A stretch of 59,188 bases of DNA from an uncultured Clostridia bacterium (GTDB lineage Bacteria; Bacillota; Clostridia; Oscillospirales; Ruminococcaceae): assembly GCA_947632025.1 (NCBI GenBank), contig CANRNN010000011.1, positions 1 through 59,188 on the forward strand, written 5' to 3'. The translations under genes and the position numbers were made by a program. Below the pieces are notes generated by a model that was not told the origin of the DNA, searched no databases, and was given only the letters and a program-made list of their open reading frames with translations. Positions 33,995 to 43,916 of the stretch are shown piece by piece. The stretch's first letter is position 1, and each line of letters starts with the position of its first letter.

Positions 33995-35122
33995 TCAGAA
34001 CAACTCTGTAAACGTTCCGTTTTCTGCTTTCCACTTTTTGCCATTGTTCAAAGCAGACAGATCTTCTATATTACAACAAGTAATAAATACCTGAGATTTT
34101 TCAATATGATTAAGAACATACTCTCTCCGAACGCTGTCAAGCTCGCTTAAAATATCGTCAAGAATAACGACGGGATTGGTGTTGTTCTTTTGCCGTATGA
34201 TTTCTGCCTCTGAAAGCTTAAGGGCAAGCGCCGCGCTCCTGAGTTGCCCCTGAGAAGCGAAATCCTTTGCTGCCATTCCGTTGATATAGAAATTTATATC
34301 GTCGCGGTGAACTCCCGAAACAGTATAGCGCATTTTCATTTCGGATTCCAGATTTTTGTCCAGCTCTGAAATATAAATTTTATACAATCTGTCAAGATTG
34401 CTAAAATCTATACTTTTAGTCTTATATATAGAACTGACATAATCCATTGAAAGCTTCTCCGCTCCGCCCGAAAGATCCGAATAAATTTCCGCAGCGCAGT
34501 GTTTAAGAAACGAAAAATATTTCAGTCTGCCGTAGGTCACGTTTATTCCCTCGGTTGCCATTATTTCGTTCCACGGAGCAAGCTGATTTTTCAAAAGATC
34601 AATATTTCCGTTATTATTTGCAAGAATATTATTTCTTTGCCGAAGTCCTTTATTATATCTCGACATTTTTTTCAGATGAGTTTTCGTCTGCATAAGAGCG
34701 ACATCATCGAGATAACTTCTTCGTGTTTCCGGAGAACCTTTGATAAGATTCAGATGTTCCGGTACAAAAACGACGTATTTCAACACCCCGTATAATTCCG
34801 CAGCGTCCTTCATTTTTATTCCGTTATAAGTTACCGTCAGAGAGTTATTACTTACGGTATAATCAATGATATTTTCACGTTCTGTAATATCATCAACGAA
34901 CCAAAGCTTTATTCTTACTTCCGCCTTCGGATCGTTTGCGGGAACGTATTGATTAAAACGAACGCGTCGGAAGCTTTGTCCAAGGCAAACCGAAACAGCC
35001 TCGCAGAGGTTGGTTTTGCCTTGAGCGTTACGTCCGACCAGAATATTAAGGTTTTTATCAAAGCAAAGCTCCGCTTCTTCGATATTGCGAAAATTGCGAA
35101 TACTTATCTTTGTAATATACAT
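33995..35122 (-). CDS. recF: DNA replication/repair protein RecF
   Basis: 375 aa SMC-like ATPase. Walker A VGRNAQGKTNLCEAV, LIKGSPETRRSYLDDVALMQ, signature SQGQLRSAALALKLSEA and Walker B PVVILDDILSELD. Loads RecA at stalled forks with RecO/RecR. Starts 20 bp after the S4 gene on the same strand. Confidence 0.97.
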   Translation of the reverse strand: MYITKISIRNFRNIEEAELCFDKNLNILVGRNAQGKTNLCEAVSVCLGQSFRRVRFNQYVPANDPKAEVRIKLWFVDDITERENIIDYTVSNNSLTVTYNGIKMKDAAELYGVLKYVVFVPEHLNLIKGSPETRRSYLDDVALMQTKTHLKKMSRYNKGLRQRNNILANNNGNIDLLKNQLAPWNEIMATEGINVTYGRLKYFSFLKHCAAEIYSDLSGGAEKLSMDYVSSIYKTKSIDFSNLDRLYKIYISELDKNLESEMKMRYTVSGVHRDDINFYINGMAAKDFASQGQLRSAALALKLSEAEIIRQKNNTNPVVILDDILSELDSVRREYVLNHIEKSQVFITCCNIEDLSALNNGKKWKAENGTFTELF

Positions 35123-35142
35123 TGCAAATTATACGTTCAGTA

Positions 35143-35418
35143 TTATTTTTCGGAGTTTTCCGAATTATTGAGTGCTTCTTCCTCGGCAGCTTTTTTCGCG
35201 CCTTCCTCGTCGTAAACTACCTTATATGACTTGTTCTTGAATGTTATAACGTCGCCCGGCTTGATTTTCTTGCCGCGCTTGGTACAGCATTCGCCGTTTA
35301 CGTCAAATTCTCCGAGGTCGACGAGGATCTTAGCCTTTGCCCCCGTCGGTGCGAAACCCGCATACTTTACAAGCTGGTCGAGCTTTACCCATTCGGTGAT
35401 GATTTTTAATTCTTCCAT
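35143..35418 (-). CDS. yaaA: S4-domain protein YaaA (RlbA)
   Basis: 91 aa. S4 RNA-binding fold: KLDQLVKYAGFAPTGAKAKILVDLGEFDVNGE (given in part), KPGDVITFKNKSYKVV, with an acidic Ala/Glu-rich tail longer than usual. The position between dnaN and recF is diagnostic. Homologues are linked to 50S ribosome assembly. Confidence 0.93.
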   Translation of the reverse strand: MEELKIITEWVKLDQLVKYAGFAPTGAKAKILVDLGEFDVNGECCTKRGKKIKPGDVITFKNKSYKVVYDEEGAKKAAEEEALNNSENSEK

Positions 35419-35430
35419 AATCTGCCTTTC

Positions 35431-36534
35431 TTACTTTAACCGTGTAGGAACTAAGAGGAAAGTGAATTCTCTTCCCTCCATAGGAACAAGAATAACGGGC
35501 GATGCGGGCGATGTTGTCAGCAGCATTTTTACCGTATCGCATTCCGTAGCCTTAAACGCCTCGTACATAAATTTCGCGTTGAATCCGATAGTTATAGGTT
35601 CTCCGTTATATTTTATCGGGATCTTATCGCTTACCGCGCCCTCCATAGTCGTGAGGCTTATCTTCAGCGTATCGCCGCTGAACTCAAATCTTGCGGGAGT
35701 TTTGTACTTTTCGTTTATGTACAGCATAACTCTGTCAAGCGTTTCCATAATTTCGCGGCATTTTATCTCCGCAAAAATTTTCTCGTCGCTTACCAAAAAC
35801 TTTTTATATTCCATAAACTCGTCGTTTATAACACGAGAGATCATAGTATACTCGTCGATCTTGAAAAGTATCTGGTTTCTGTTGATACAGATAGTAATAT
35901 TCTTGTCATCTTCGTCCGAGAGTAAATGAATAAGCTCGTCCAGAGTTTTCATAGAAAGAATAAATCTGTTCTCCTCGCCCACCTTGAAAGGCTCTGTTCT
36001 GAGGGCAAGCCTTATCCCATCACAGGCAACGACATTGAAAACATCGTTTTCCCCGTGAAACAAACAACCTTTCTGCGCAGGCTTTGTATCGGAGAGCGAG
36101 CAGGCATACTTTGTCTGGCTTATCATACTCTTCAAAACTTTCTGCGGCAGCGTAAAGCCGTTCTCGTCGCTTAGTTTCGGAAGTTCGGGATATTCGTCCG
36201 CAGGCAGGCACATCAATGACATCTGTGTTTCACCCAAAGAAACCGTTGCCTTTTTGCCCTCTTCGATATTAAAATCTATAACGCCGGCAGGCATTTTTCT
36301 GATAATATCGGAAAGCATTTTTGCGTTGATAACAGTCGCTCCGTTTTCTCCGTCCGAAACGGCTATTGTCGTGCTTATTCCGAGTTCCATATCGTATCCC
36401 GTAATTGTAAGAGCATTGTCCTTAAGTTCAAGCAGAAGTCCCTCAAGCGCTGTGATGGACGCTTTAGACGCAGAAGCTTTTGAAGTAACTGTCACTGCGT
36501 TGAGAATGATGCTCTTTTCACAGGAAAATTTCAT
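35431..36534 (-). CDS. dnaN: DNA polymerase III beta subunit (sliding clamp)
   Basis: 367 aa, three clamp domains, with MKFSCEKSIILNAVTVTSKA at the start and ending with VILVPMEGREFTFLLVPTRLK (in part). The ATG at 36534, 11 nt after AAAGGAG, gives the standard N-terminus; the ATG at 36555 overlaps the SD. Tethers the polymerase and other factors to DNA. Confidence 0.96.
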   Translation of the reverse strand: MKFSCEKSIILNAVTVTSKASASKASITALEGLLLELKDNALTITGYDMELGISTTIAVSDGENGATVINAKMLSDIIRKMPAGVIDFNIEEGKKATVSLGETQMSLMCLPADEYPELPKLSDENGFTLPQKVLKSMISQTKYACSLSDTKPAQKGCLFHGENDVFNVVACDGIRLALRTEPFKVGEENRFILSMKTLDELIHLLSDEDDKNITICINRNQILFKIDEYTMISRVINDEFMEYKKFLVSDEKIFAEIKCREIMETLDRVMLYINEKYKTPARFEFSGDTLKISLTTMEGAVSDKIPIKYNGEPITIGFNAKFMYEAFKATECDTVKMLLTTSPASPVILVPMEGREFTFLLVPTRLK

Positions 36535-36844
36535 ATATTTTTTAGCTCCTTTCATTTCTCTTATATATTTTTAACAGCTAAACGACAATTTATAATTATA
36601 AACCGATGAAACGATGCCGATTCGATTTTAACGAAAACTTTCTCGCTTATCAATCAATAAATAAATTATTTTTTTCATAATCATAATACTGTCAAAAATG
36701 TTGAAAACAGGGCTTGTCCTTTTCTCAAAAGAAACTAAAGTCCAAAACTTTTAACAGAGGGAGTTTTAAAACATCTGAAAACTGTTTTTTACAATTCCGA
36801 CATTCGGACGCTCTCTGAAAAAATGTTAAAAAAACTGTTGAAAC
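36535..36844. other. dnaA-dnaN intergenic region
   Basis: 310 bp with no ORF, strongly AT-rich. It contains TGTTGAAAA at 36699-36707 and TGTTGAAAC at 36836-36844, the same 9-mer found clustered upstream of dnaA. In Bacillota this gap is often the second half of a bipartite oriC and the unwinding site. Confidence 0.6.
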
Positions 36845-38194
36845 TCAGCCCGCTTTAACGTTCTTGATAATATCCTCTACAATGGATTTGAAGCCTACGT
36901 CCTTTTCCATTTCTTCCTTTACGGTTTTTATCGCGTAAACGACGGTAGAATGATCTCTTCCGTTGAATTCCTGCCCTATTTGTTCGTAAGGCATTCCGGT
37001 CACTTCCTGAATGACGTAAATTGCGACTCTTCTCGCAAGGGAGATTATAGCCGTTCTCTTCTGAGAGCGCATATCGCTCGGTTCGATATTATATATTTTT
37101 CCGACCTCGGAAACTATTTTGTCCACGGTTATCGGAAAAGGCTGATGTTCTATGACTATATCGTCGATAACGCTCTGTGCGAGGGTTATTGACGGTTTCA
37201 TCTGAGATACCGTATACATTGCACTCAGCTTTGTGACGACTCCCTCAATTTGACGGATATTGCTCTTAAGCTTTGAAGCTATGTATTCGGTAACATCTTT
37301 CGGTATAACGAATTTCAGCAGCTCTGCCTTGCGCTGGATTATAAGTATTCTTGTTTCCAGCTCCGGAGGTTTCACATCGGCTATAAGTCCTGAGCTGAAC
37401 CGTGTCCTCAAACGCTCGGAGATGGACTTTATCTCTTTTGCGGGACGGTCTGACGTTAGGACTATCACCTTATTCTGGTCATAAAGCTCGTTGAAGATAT
37501 GGAAGAATTTTTCTTCCGTTCTGTCCTTGCCCGCAATAAACTGGATATCGTCGATAAGCAGAGCGTCGCAGCCCCTGTACTTTTCGTCGAATGACTCCAC
37601 ATCATTTACCGAGATAGAGTGCAGAAACTCGTTTGTAAAGGTTTCAGCCGGAATATAGATCACCTTTATTCCCGGAAACTTTTTTTCCATTTCGTTTCTG
37701 ATAGACGAGAGCAGGTGTGTTTTTCCAAGTCCCGAATCTCCGTAAATAAACAGCGGATTATATTTTTCGTGTTGTCTGTTTGCGACTGCCTTTGCCGCGG
37801 CGAATGCGAGATTATTTGACGGACCCACAATGAAGTTATCGAAAGTATAGGTTATTTTTTTGTCGATTTTCGCGGTAACTTCGTCGAGTTCCGGAATATC
37901 GCTAAGCGACGGTGCTTTCGGAGAGAGCGTATCGTCGACTATGATCTCGACTTTCACCGGAACGCCGAGTATTTTTTTAAGTTCTTCTTCTATCCAAGGC
38001 AGATAAAGCTCTGTAAGGGTATCCTTTTTAAATTCGATATCTGTCGCGATATAGAAGGTATTTCCTTCCATTTTTACGGGTACCAGCTTATCAAGCCACA
38101 GTTCGCGTGCGGCGTCCGAGATGTCGTATTCTGCAACGCATTGTTCCACGACGCATTTCAGGATATCCGAAAGCGAATTCAGCTCAGGATTCAT
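36845..38194 (-). CDS. dnaA: Chromosomal replication initiator DnaA
   Basis: 449 aa. Domain I at the N-terminus, AAA+ core with NPLFIYGDSGLGKTHLL, LLIDDIQFIAGKDRTEEKFFHIFN (in part) and SDRPAKEI, and domain IV with FNGRDHSTVVYAIKTV. The last differs from the usual GGRDHTTVxHA by Ser for Thr and Tyr for His, which fits the altered candidate DnaA boxes nearby. The ATG at 38194 (MNPELNSL) is chosen over 38227, which has no SD. Confidence 0.97.
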   Translation of the reverse strand: MNPELNSLSDILKCVVEQCVAEYDISDAARELWLDKLVPVKMEGNTFYIATDIEFKKDTLTELYLPWIEEELKKILGVPVKVEIIVDDTLSPKAPSLSDIPELDEVTAKIDKKITYTFDNFIVGPSNNLAFAAAKAVANRQHEKYNPLFIYGDSGLGKTHLLSSIRNEMEKKFPGIKVIYIPAETFTNEFLHSISVNDVESFDEKYRGCDALLIDDIQFIAGKDRTEEKFFHIFNELYDQNKVIVLTSDRPAKEIKSISERLRTRFSSGLIADVKPPELETRILIIQRKAELLKFVIPKDVTEYIASKLKSNIRQIEGVVTKLSAMYTVSQMKPSITLAQSVIDDIVIEHQPFPITVDKIVSEVGKIYNIEPSDMRSQKRTAIISLARRVAIYVIQEVTGMPYEQIGQEFNGRDHSTVVYAIKTVKEEMEKDVGFKSIVEDIIKNVKAG

Positions 38195-38256
38195 TTTCTG
38201 TCCACCATTTCTGTTTATAGATTCCATAAATTCACGGCAAAAAGCCGTATATACTT

Positions 38257-38285
38257 ATTATACCACAACTATTCAATTTTTTCAA
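38257..38285 (-). promoter_or_regulatory. dnaA promoter
   Basis: TTGAAA (complement of 38280-38285), 17 bp, TATAAT (complement of 38257-38262). A candidate DnaA-box cluster starts 55 bp further upstream, which would allow autoregulation. Confidence 0.8.
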
Positions 38286-38289
38286 GCGA

Positions 38290-38800
38290 AAAGCCCCCAT
38301 ATTCTATAGGAATATTTCACAAATTTTTTTATTCAATCACTTTTCAACATAGTAATGTTGAAAGTTTCATTTAACTTTATTACAGATTGGAAAGTTATTT
38401 TTTAATGTTGAAAACTCTGTTGAAAAAGTTAAAAAATCGCATATTTGACAAATAAAAACCTCAATTTTTTATTTTTTACTTAAAAAATATTTTTTTGTTA
38501 ATTTGAATCTTAATAAAAATAATACAAATTGTAATATTAGAAAAATCCCGTTCTAATGCCTTTATGCAATTTTTTTCAAAGCACAATGTTGAAAACTTAT
38601 TTGTTGAAATATTTTTTTGGAAAAATATGTATAAAATAGGCAGTTTTTCAATAATAATTGTTGAAAACTCTGTTGAAAGTGTAAAAAAACCCCAATACTA
38701 CGGCATTTTTATAAAAATTGATTTTGTTATAAAAATATTATAAGATAAAAATATACGTTATTTTTTTAACTTTTCAAGTTAAATGTTAAATAAAAACTTC
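38290..38800. other. Probable oriC with variant DnaA boxes
   Basis: About 500 bp, very AT-rich, without ORFs. The 9-mer TTTTCAACA/TGTTGAAAA occurs at 38341, 38406, 38418, 38587 and 38659, with one-mismatch copies at 38356, 38602 and 38671. Several come in pairs 12-15 bp apart. I found no TTATCCACA. This 9-mer differs from the classical box at two positions. Location next to dnaA, gene order and AT content support an origin; box identity is inferred. Confidence 0.75.
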
Positions 38801-38887
38801 ATTTTATCACCCGCTAAAGCGTCGTATAATAAAAAAACTGCCGTTCATTTTAAAACGGCAGAAAGAAAATTTTCCGATAAAAAATAA

Positions 38888-40174
38888 TTAAATTATGTCG
38901 TTAAGTATTATTTCGGCAATTTTATACAATGGAGCCTGAACATCTACCGCACCGATTTTATATGCTTCCATCGGCATACCGTACACTACGCAGGTATCTT
39001 TATCCTGACCTATGGTAAATGCTCCCGAATTGCGCATTTTCAGCAAACCTTCCGCGCCGTCGCGTCCCATTCCCGTAAGAATAGCACCTATGGCGTTTGC
39101 TCCTACTGTCTGCGCTACCGATGTGAACATAACATCTACAGATGGACAATGCCCCGATACCTTATCTCCCGGCTTAGAGGAAATATAATAGCCCCGCATA
39201 TCCTTACATACACGCAGATGATTATCTCCCGCGCCTATTATGATAAGTCCCGAACGCAGTCTGTCGCCGTCCTCGGCTTCTTTTACTTCCATTTTACAGG
39301 AGCGGTTCAATCTTTCGGCATATAGCTTTGTAAATCCTGCCGGCATATGCTGAACTATTACCACGGGCGGAGTATTTTCCGGAAAAACTCTTACTACCTG
39401 TTCAAGGGCTTCCGTACCTCCCGTTGAAGCTCCCAAAGCTATCACAGCGTCCATACGTTTTATTTTCGTATGATTCGCGGCAGCAGCGACGGCTGATGTA
39501 TTCATTGCTGACTGACCGGACTGGTTTATATGAGAATTTACCTTAAGATCCGTAACGAATTTTTCGGCTTTTGCAGCTACTTCGGCTATTCCCTTCATAG
39601 CAGAGTTTGCCATTCCGTTTTTAAGACTGCTTGTCGGTGGAAGATCACGGATAAAATGTGGCTGTTCGTTTTTTGCGGGGGCACTGTAAGGCGATTCTGC
39701 CGAATTTAGGAGATAGCTGCCTCTTGCTGTTCCTGCCTGCACGCTCGGAAAGGTTTTTATGGAATCAATATTTGAATGCGGGTGATTCAGCTTATAAGAC
39801 TTTCTGACCGCCGTGCTTAGTTTTCCTGCAAAAGAAGCCATATCGCTGTTCGTTCTTGTAAGCGGCTTCAAAAAAAATTCCACTGCTCCCGCGTCAAGAC
39901 ATTCCTGCGAACGTTTTTCGTTTCCGGAAACGATAATTGTCGGTATATAATACTGTGGCAGAAGCCTTTTCAAGAAATCTATTCCGTCCATTCTCGGAAT
40001 TTCGAGATCAAGCATCATCACATCAGGCTCAAACTGGAGTATCATATCCCTTGCGGTATATGCGTCCCCTGCTTTTCCGACTATTTCGATTGCCGCGTCC
40101 TGTTGGATATACTTTGACACAAGTTCCCTGAAAAATATGGAGTCATCAACTACCAACAACTTGATTCGTTCCAT
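38888..40174 (-). CDS. cheB: Chemotaxis response regulator / methylesterase CheB
   Basis: 428 aa, longer than the usual 350. Receiver domain (VVDDSIFFRELV, phospho-Asp in VMMLDLEIPRMDG), a linker of about 120 aa rich in Ser, Ala and Asn, and the methylesterase with GASTGG (Ser), VVQHMPAGFT (His) and GMGRDGAEG (Asp). Removes methyl or amide groups from chemoreceptors for adaptation. Last gene of cheA-cheW-cheR-cheB, 57 bp after cheR. Confidence 0.95.
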   Translation of the reverse strand: MERIKLLVVDDSIFFRELVSKYIQQDAAIEIVGKAGDAYTARDMILQFEPDVMMLDLEIPRMDGIDFLKRLLPQYYIPTIIVSGNEKRSQECLDAGAVEFFLKPLTRTNSDMASFAGKLSTAVRKSYKLNHPHSNIDSIKTFPSVQAGTARGSYLLNSAESPYSAPAKNEQPHFIRDLPPTSSLKNGMANSAMKGIAEVAAKAEKFVTDLKVNSHINQSGQSAMNTSAVAAAANHTKIKRMDAVIALGASTGGTEALEQVVRVFPENTPPVVIVQHMPAGFTKLYAERLNRSCKMEVKEAEDGDRLRSGLIIIGAGDNHLRVCKDMRGYYISSKPGDKVSGHCPSVDVMFTSVAQTVGANAIGAILTGMGRDGAEGLLKMRNSGAFTIGQDKDTCVVYGMPMEAYKIGAVDVQAPLYKIAEIILNDII

Positions 40175-40231
40175 AAAACAACTCCCAAATCTTTTGCCCT
40201 ATATTATAATATGTATATCTCTGAATAAAAA

Positions 40232-41065
40232 TCACTGTTCCGGGTGACGATAGATAGCCGGCTGGATATATGTAAATTTTGTTTCGTTGCGGTTGACGCT
40301 TTCAGCGTGTCCGATATAGAAATATCCTCCCGGCTTTACCACATCATAGAATCTGTTTACCAATGCCTGTTTTGTAGGCTGGTCGAAATAGATCATAACA
40401 TTTCGGCAGAAAATCAAGTCGAACGGCTTCGCCTTATACTTATCGGGCATAGGATCCATAAGATTGAACGTCTTGAATATCACTTCGTCCTTTATTCCCT
40501 GACAAATCTCATATTTTCCGTTTCCGAGATTGTTGAAGTAGCGGGCTTTCCATTCATTGGAAAGTCCTTTCATTCCGTCCTCCTGATAAATTCCTGCTTT
40601 TGCCTTGGAGATAACGCTCTGGGAAATATCCGTCGCCAGTATCCTTGTATCCCACTTTCCCTTTTCAGACCCGAAATACTGGTCAATAAGCATAGCTGTG
40701 GTATAACATTCTTCCCCCGACGAACAAGCCGCGCTCCATATGCGCATAACGTGCTTATCCTGATTCACTCTTACCATATACGGCAGAATGGTTTCTTTAA
40801 GAAACGTGTAGTGTTCCGGTTCACGCATAAAGAACGTGTGGTTTGTTGTGAGCTTATTTAATATAGTAGTTACTTCCGCACCCGTGGAGTCGGACATAAC
40901 CGCGTCTAAGTACTGGTCGTAGCTTGCGAAACCTCTTTCGCTCAGCATATTTCCGAGCCTGCCCTGTACGAGGACCTTCTTTGCGGACAAATTTATCCCG
41001 AAGTTGTCGTACATATATTTTACAAGCCTTTTGAATTCCGCCTCGGTAATTTCGGGATTAGCCAC
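40232..41065 (-). CDS. cheR: Chemotaxis methyltransferase CheR
   Basis: 277 aa. N-terminal helical domain, then the SAM fold: MRIWSAACSSGEECYTTAML, ILATDISQSVISKAKAGIY, FDLIFCRNVMIYFD and GGYFYIGHAESV. Methylates glutamates on chemoreceptors. It starts 3 bp downstream of the cheW stop, implying coupled translation. Confidence 0.95.
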   Translation of the reverse strand: MANPEITEAEFKRLVKYMYDNFGINLSAKKVLVQGRLGNMLSERGFASYDQYLDAVMSDSTGAEVTTILNKLTTNHTFFMREPEHYTFLKETILPYMVRVNQDKHVMRIWSAACSSGEECYTTAMLIDQYFGSEKGKWDTRILATDISQSVISKAKAGIYQEDGMKGLSNEWKARYFNNLGNGKYEICQGIKDEVIFKTFNLMDPMPDKYKAKPFDLIFCRNVMIYFDQPTKQALVNRFYDVVKPGGYFYIGHAESVNRNETKFTYIQPAIYRHPEQ

Positions 41066-41068
41066 CCT

Positions 41069-41575
41069 TTAAGCCTCCTTTTCGTCAAGCAGCTTTGCCA
41101 CGTCGAGAATAAGCTTTGTGGTGTCGTTTTCTCCTCTTATCATATACTGAATGAAGTCGTTCGTGTTGACGTTCTTGTTTTCTGGAGTTGCGGAGATATC
41201 TCCCGTATGGATATCTTCAACGTCAGCTACGCTGTCAACGATGATACCTACAGAGGTTTCGTTGAAATTGAGCGTAATGATGCAGGTACGATTGTTGTAC
41301 GCTATTTCGGGCTTGCCGAAACGCGTCCTTATATCGACTATCGGAACTACTTTCGAGCGCACGTTAATTATTCCCTTGATATAATTCGGCACATGCGGTA
41401 CTTTAGTGATGTGCTGCATACCGATTATTTCTGTAACGTACTGTATTTCTATGCCGTATATCTGGTCGCCGATATTGAAGGTCATTACCTTTCCGAGAAT
41501 GCTGTTGTCGGCGGCAAGCTTTCTGTCACCCGACTGCTGCTTCGCGACCGCTTCTTTGATAACGTCACTGGTCAT
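41069..41575 (-). CDS. cheW: Chemotaxis coupling protein CheW
   Basis: 168 aa with an SH3-like CheW fold: LGKVMTFNIGDQIYGIEIQY, VTEIIGMQHITKVPHVPNYIKGIINVRSKVVPIVDIRTRFG (in part) and VGIIVDSVADVEDI. Bridges receptors and CheA. It starts 14 bp after cheA. Confidence 0.95.
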   Translation of the reverse strand: MTSDVIKEAVAKQQSGDRKLAADNSILGKVMTFNIGDQIYGIEIQYVTEIIGMQHITKVPHVPNYIKGIINVRSKVVPIVDIRTRFGKPEIAYNNRTCIITLNFNETSVGIIVDSVADVEDIHTGDISATPENKNVNTNDFIQYMIRGENDTTKLILDVAKLLDEKEA

Positions 41576-41589
41576 TGTAATATTCCTCC

Positions 41590-43743
41590 TTAACCGATAA
41601 GCGTGTTGGTATCAATAATCAGCGAAATGCTTCCGTCGCCCATTATAGTACAGCCCGAAAGTCCCTCGCCCTTGATGTTATAGCGCGAAAGGTAAGTTGG
41701 GAACGGCTTAACTACCACCTGCTGTTCTCCGATAAGTCTGTCGGCGAAGATGCAAACACTCTTGTTGTCGGTTTCCACCAGCAGAAGAATGCCGTCCTCA
41801 AGGTTTGTTACCTCGGTTTCTATCGCAAATTTTTCGTGCATTCGCAGGATAGGATAACATACGCCTCTTATCATTATCATCTCGTTGCCGCTTGTATCGG
41901 AAACTATCTGACCCGATTCCACCTTAAAGCTCTCGCGGATAGTAGATATCGGAACAGTAAATACCAAGTCGCCTACGGTGATCTCCATTCCGTCTATGAT
42001 AGCGAGCGTAAGCGGGATCTTTATGATGAAGTTTGTTCCCACGCCCTTTTTGGAATCAACGATTATAGCACCGCCGCACTTTTCGATATTCGCCTTGACA
42101 ACGTCCATTCCGACGCCGCGTCCCGAAAACTCGGTAACTTGCTCGTTTGTTGAAAATCCGGGCAAAAGTATAAGATTCTGTATTTCTTTTTCGGTATATT
42201 CGTTTTCGGGCTTGGTGAGAATACCCATTCTTCTTGCCTTTGCCATAATTTTATCCGGATCAATTCCTGCTCCGTCGTCGGAAACCGTGATAACGACCTC
42301 GCCCGAAGCATTCTGTGCCGTTAGCTTTATCGTTCCCTTTTCGGGCTTGCCCGCAAGCACTCTGTCCTTGGAGTTTTCTTCTATGCCGTGATCCATACAG
42401 TTTCTTACAAGGTGCATAAGCGGATCCTGCAGGTTATCGACTATAGATTTGTCTACCTCGGTATTTTCACCCTCAATAACAAAATCGACCTCTTTTCCGA
42501 GTTTCTTTCTCATATCGCGAACTATTCTGTTCATTTTCTGGAAAACTCCGGCAAGAGGAACCATTCTGATAGACATAACCGTATCCTGAAGCTCGCTTGT
42601 CAGCTTGCGCAGGTCGCGGGCAGCCTTATTGAAGGACTCAAGCTCCAGACCCTCAAGGTCGGGGTTTGAAATAACCATTGATTCGGTCGTGATTATTTCT
42701 CCGACAATATCGTGCAGAGCATCAAGTTTCGCAAGATTTACGGAAATAAGGTTCTGCTTCTGAGCGCCGCTCTGAGCGTTTGCCACTGCAGCCTGAGCCT
42801 TTTCGACGGAAGAATCCGCGCTTGCGGCAGGCTTGTTTGCCGCAGGAGCAGGCGTGGGAGCGGGAGCAGGAGCCGGTTTTTCGGTCTTGACAGCCACAGG
42901 CTCCGGAGGCAGCTCCGCTTTCGGGACTTCTTCCGAGATGGAGGTCTTTGTGGGATTTGCCGCTTCCTCGTTTGAAAGTACTTCATAGGACTGTACATTG
43001 AGGGCGGTTTCGATAAGTTTAAGAATGTAATCGCGGTTATCTTCTTCCGAGAACGTGATAAGGAAGCCGTGTTCTACGATTTCCTTTGATGTTTCGGCGT
43101 TAGTTTCAACATCTGCGGGATAAAATTCAAGGAACGAACATTCTTCGCGTATGGTATTTATAAGCAGGAACGCACGGAGGTTCTCCATCTGGCAGCCTTC
43201 CTCGAAAAATACGCGGACAGTTACCTTTCCTTTTTCCGTCGGAGCAGCAGCTGCAGCGGACTCTCCTCCCGCGGCAGCGGCAGGCTTATCCCCTCCCGAC
43301 GAGGCAGATTCGCCGTTTGCCTCGTTTGCAAGATGGTCGCGTGCCTTTAAGAGCTTATTGATAAGCTCGTCAAAGTTCATCTGCTCATACTCGCCGTTTT
43401 CGTTATTCTGAATAGCTTCAAGCTGTGTCTTATAGGAGTCTGATACTTGGAAAACCAAATCGTATACAAAGCTGACGTCTGTGATAACATCAGGATTTTC
43501 GCGGATTACGAAGAACATATCTTCCGCTTTGTGCGCAAGTACGGACAGGTTCTCAAATCCCATCATCGCCGAAGAGCCCTTGATAGTGTGCATTATGCGA
43601 AATATTTCTTTAATATCTTCGCTTTCAAAGGCATTGGCTTGCTCGGTACGGAGCAGTATTTCGTCGAGCTGTTCCAACAAGGAGTTGGTTTCAAAGAAAT
43701 ACATATCGAGCATTGATTCCATTCCCGGTTCAATTTTTGCCAT
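41590..43743 (-). CDS. cheA: Chemotaxis histidine kinase CheA
   Basis: 717 aa. P1/Hpt with phospho-His in IMHTIKGSSAMMGFEN (about residue 52), a response-regulator-binding P2 region, a Pro/Ala-rich linker, P3 dimerisation, the P4 kinase with N-box HLVRNCMDHGIEEN, G1 SDDGAGID and G2 GRGVGMDVV, and a C-terminal CheW-like P5 domain. Receives receptor signals and phosphorylates CheB and CheY; no cheY is encoded in the window. Confidence 0.96.
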   Translation of the reverse strand: MAKIEPGMESMLDMYFFETNSLLEQLDEILLRTEQANAFESEDIKEIFRIMHTIKGSSAMMGFENLSVLAHKAEDMFFVIRENPDVITDVSFVYDLVFQVSDSYKTQLEAIQNNENGEYEQMNFDELINKLLKARDHLANEANGESASSGGDKPAAAAGGESAAAAAPTEKGKVTVRVFFEEGCQMENLRAFLLINTIREECSFLEFYPADVETNAETSKEIVEHGFLITFSEEDNRDYILKLIETALNVQSYEVLSNEEAANPTKTSISEEVPKAELPPEPVAVKTEKPAPAPAPTPAPAANKPAASADSSVEKAQAAVANAQSGAQKQNLISVNLAKLDALHDIVGEIITTESMVISNPDLEGLELESFNKAARDLRKLTSELQDTVMSIRMVPLAGVFQKMNRIVRDMRKKLGKEVDFVIEGENTEVDKSIVDNLQDPLMHLVRNCMDHGIEENSKDRVLAGKPEKGTIKLTAQNASGEVVITVSDDGAGIDPDKIMAKARRMGILTKPENEYTEKEIQNLILLPGFSTNEQVTEFSGRGVGMDVVKANIEKCGGAIIVDSKKGVGTNFIIKIPLTLAIIDGMEITVGDLVFTVPISTIRESFKVESGQIVSDTSGNEMIMIRGVCYPILRMHEKFAIETEVTNLEDGILLLVETDNKSVCIFADRLIGEQQVVVKPFPTYLSRYNIKGEGLSGCTIMGDGSISLIIDTNTLIG

Positions 43744-43916
43744 AATATCAATTCCTTTCCGAATACGCGAATTGCGTTTATTTTTATTATTCTATAATCA
43801 AAGAACCGCTCCCGTAATACCTTGCCGGAGAGCAATTCTAAAATTTTTTTAAAAAAGCCCTTTAATATTCTGTTCAAATATGTTAAAATAGAAATAACGG
43901 ATATTTCTATATTTCT

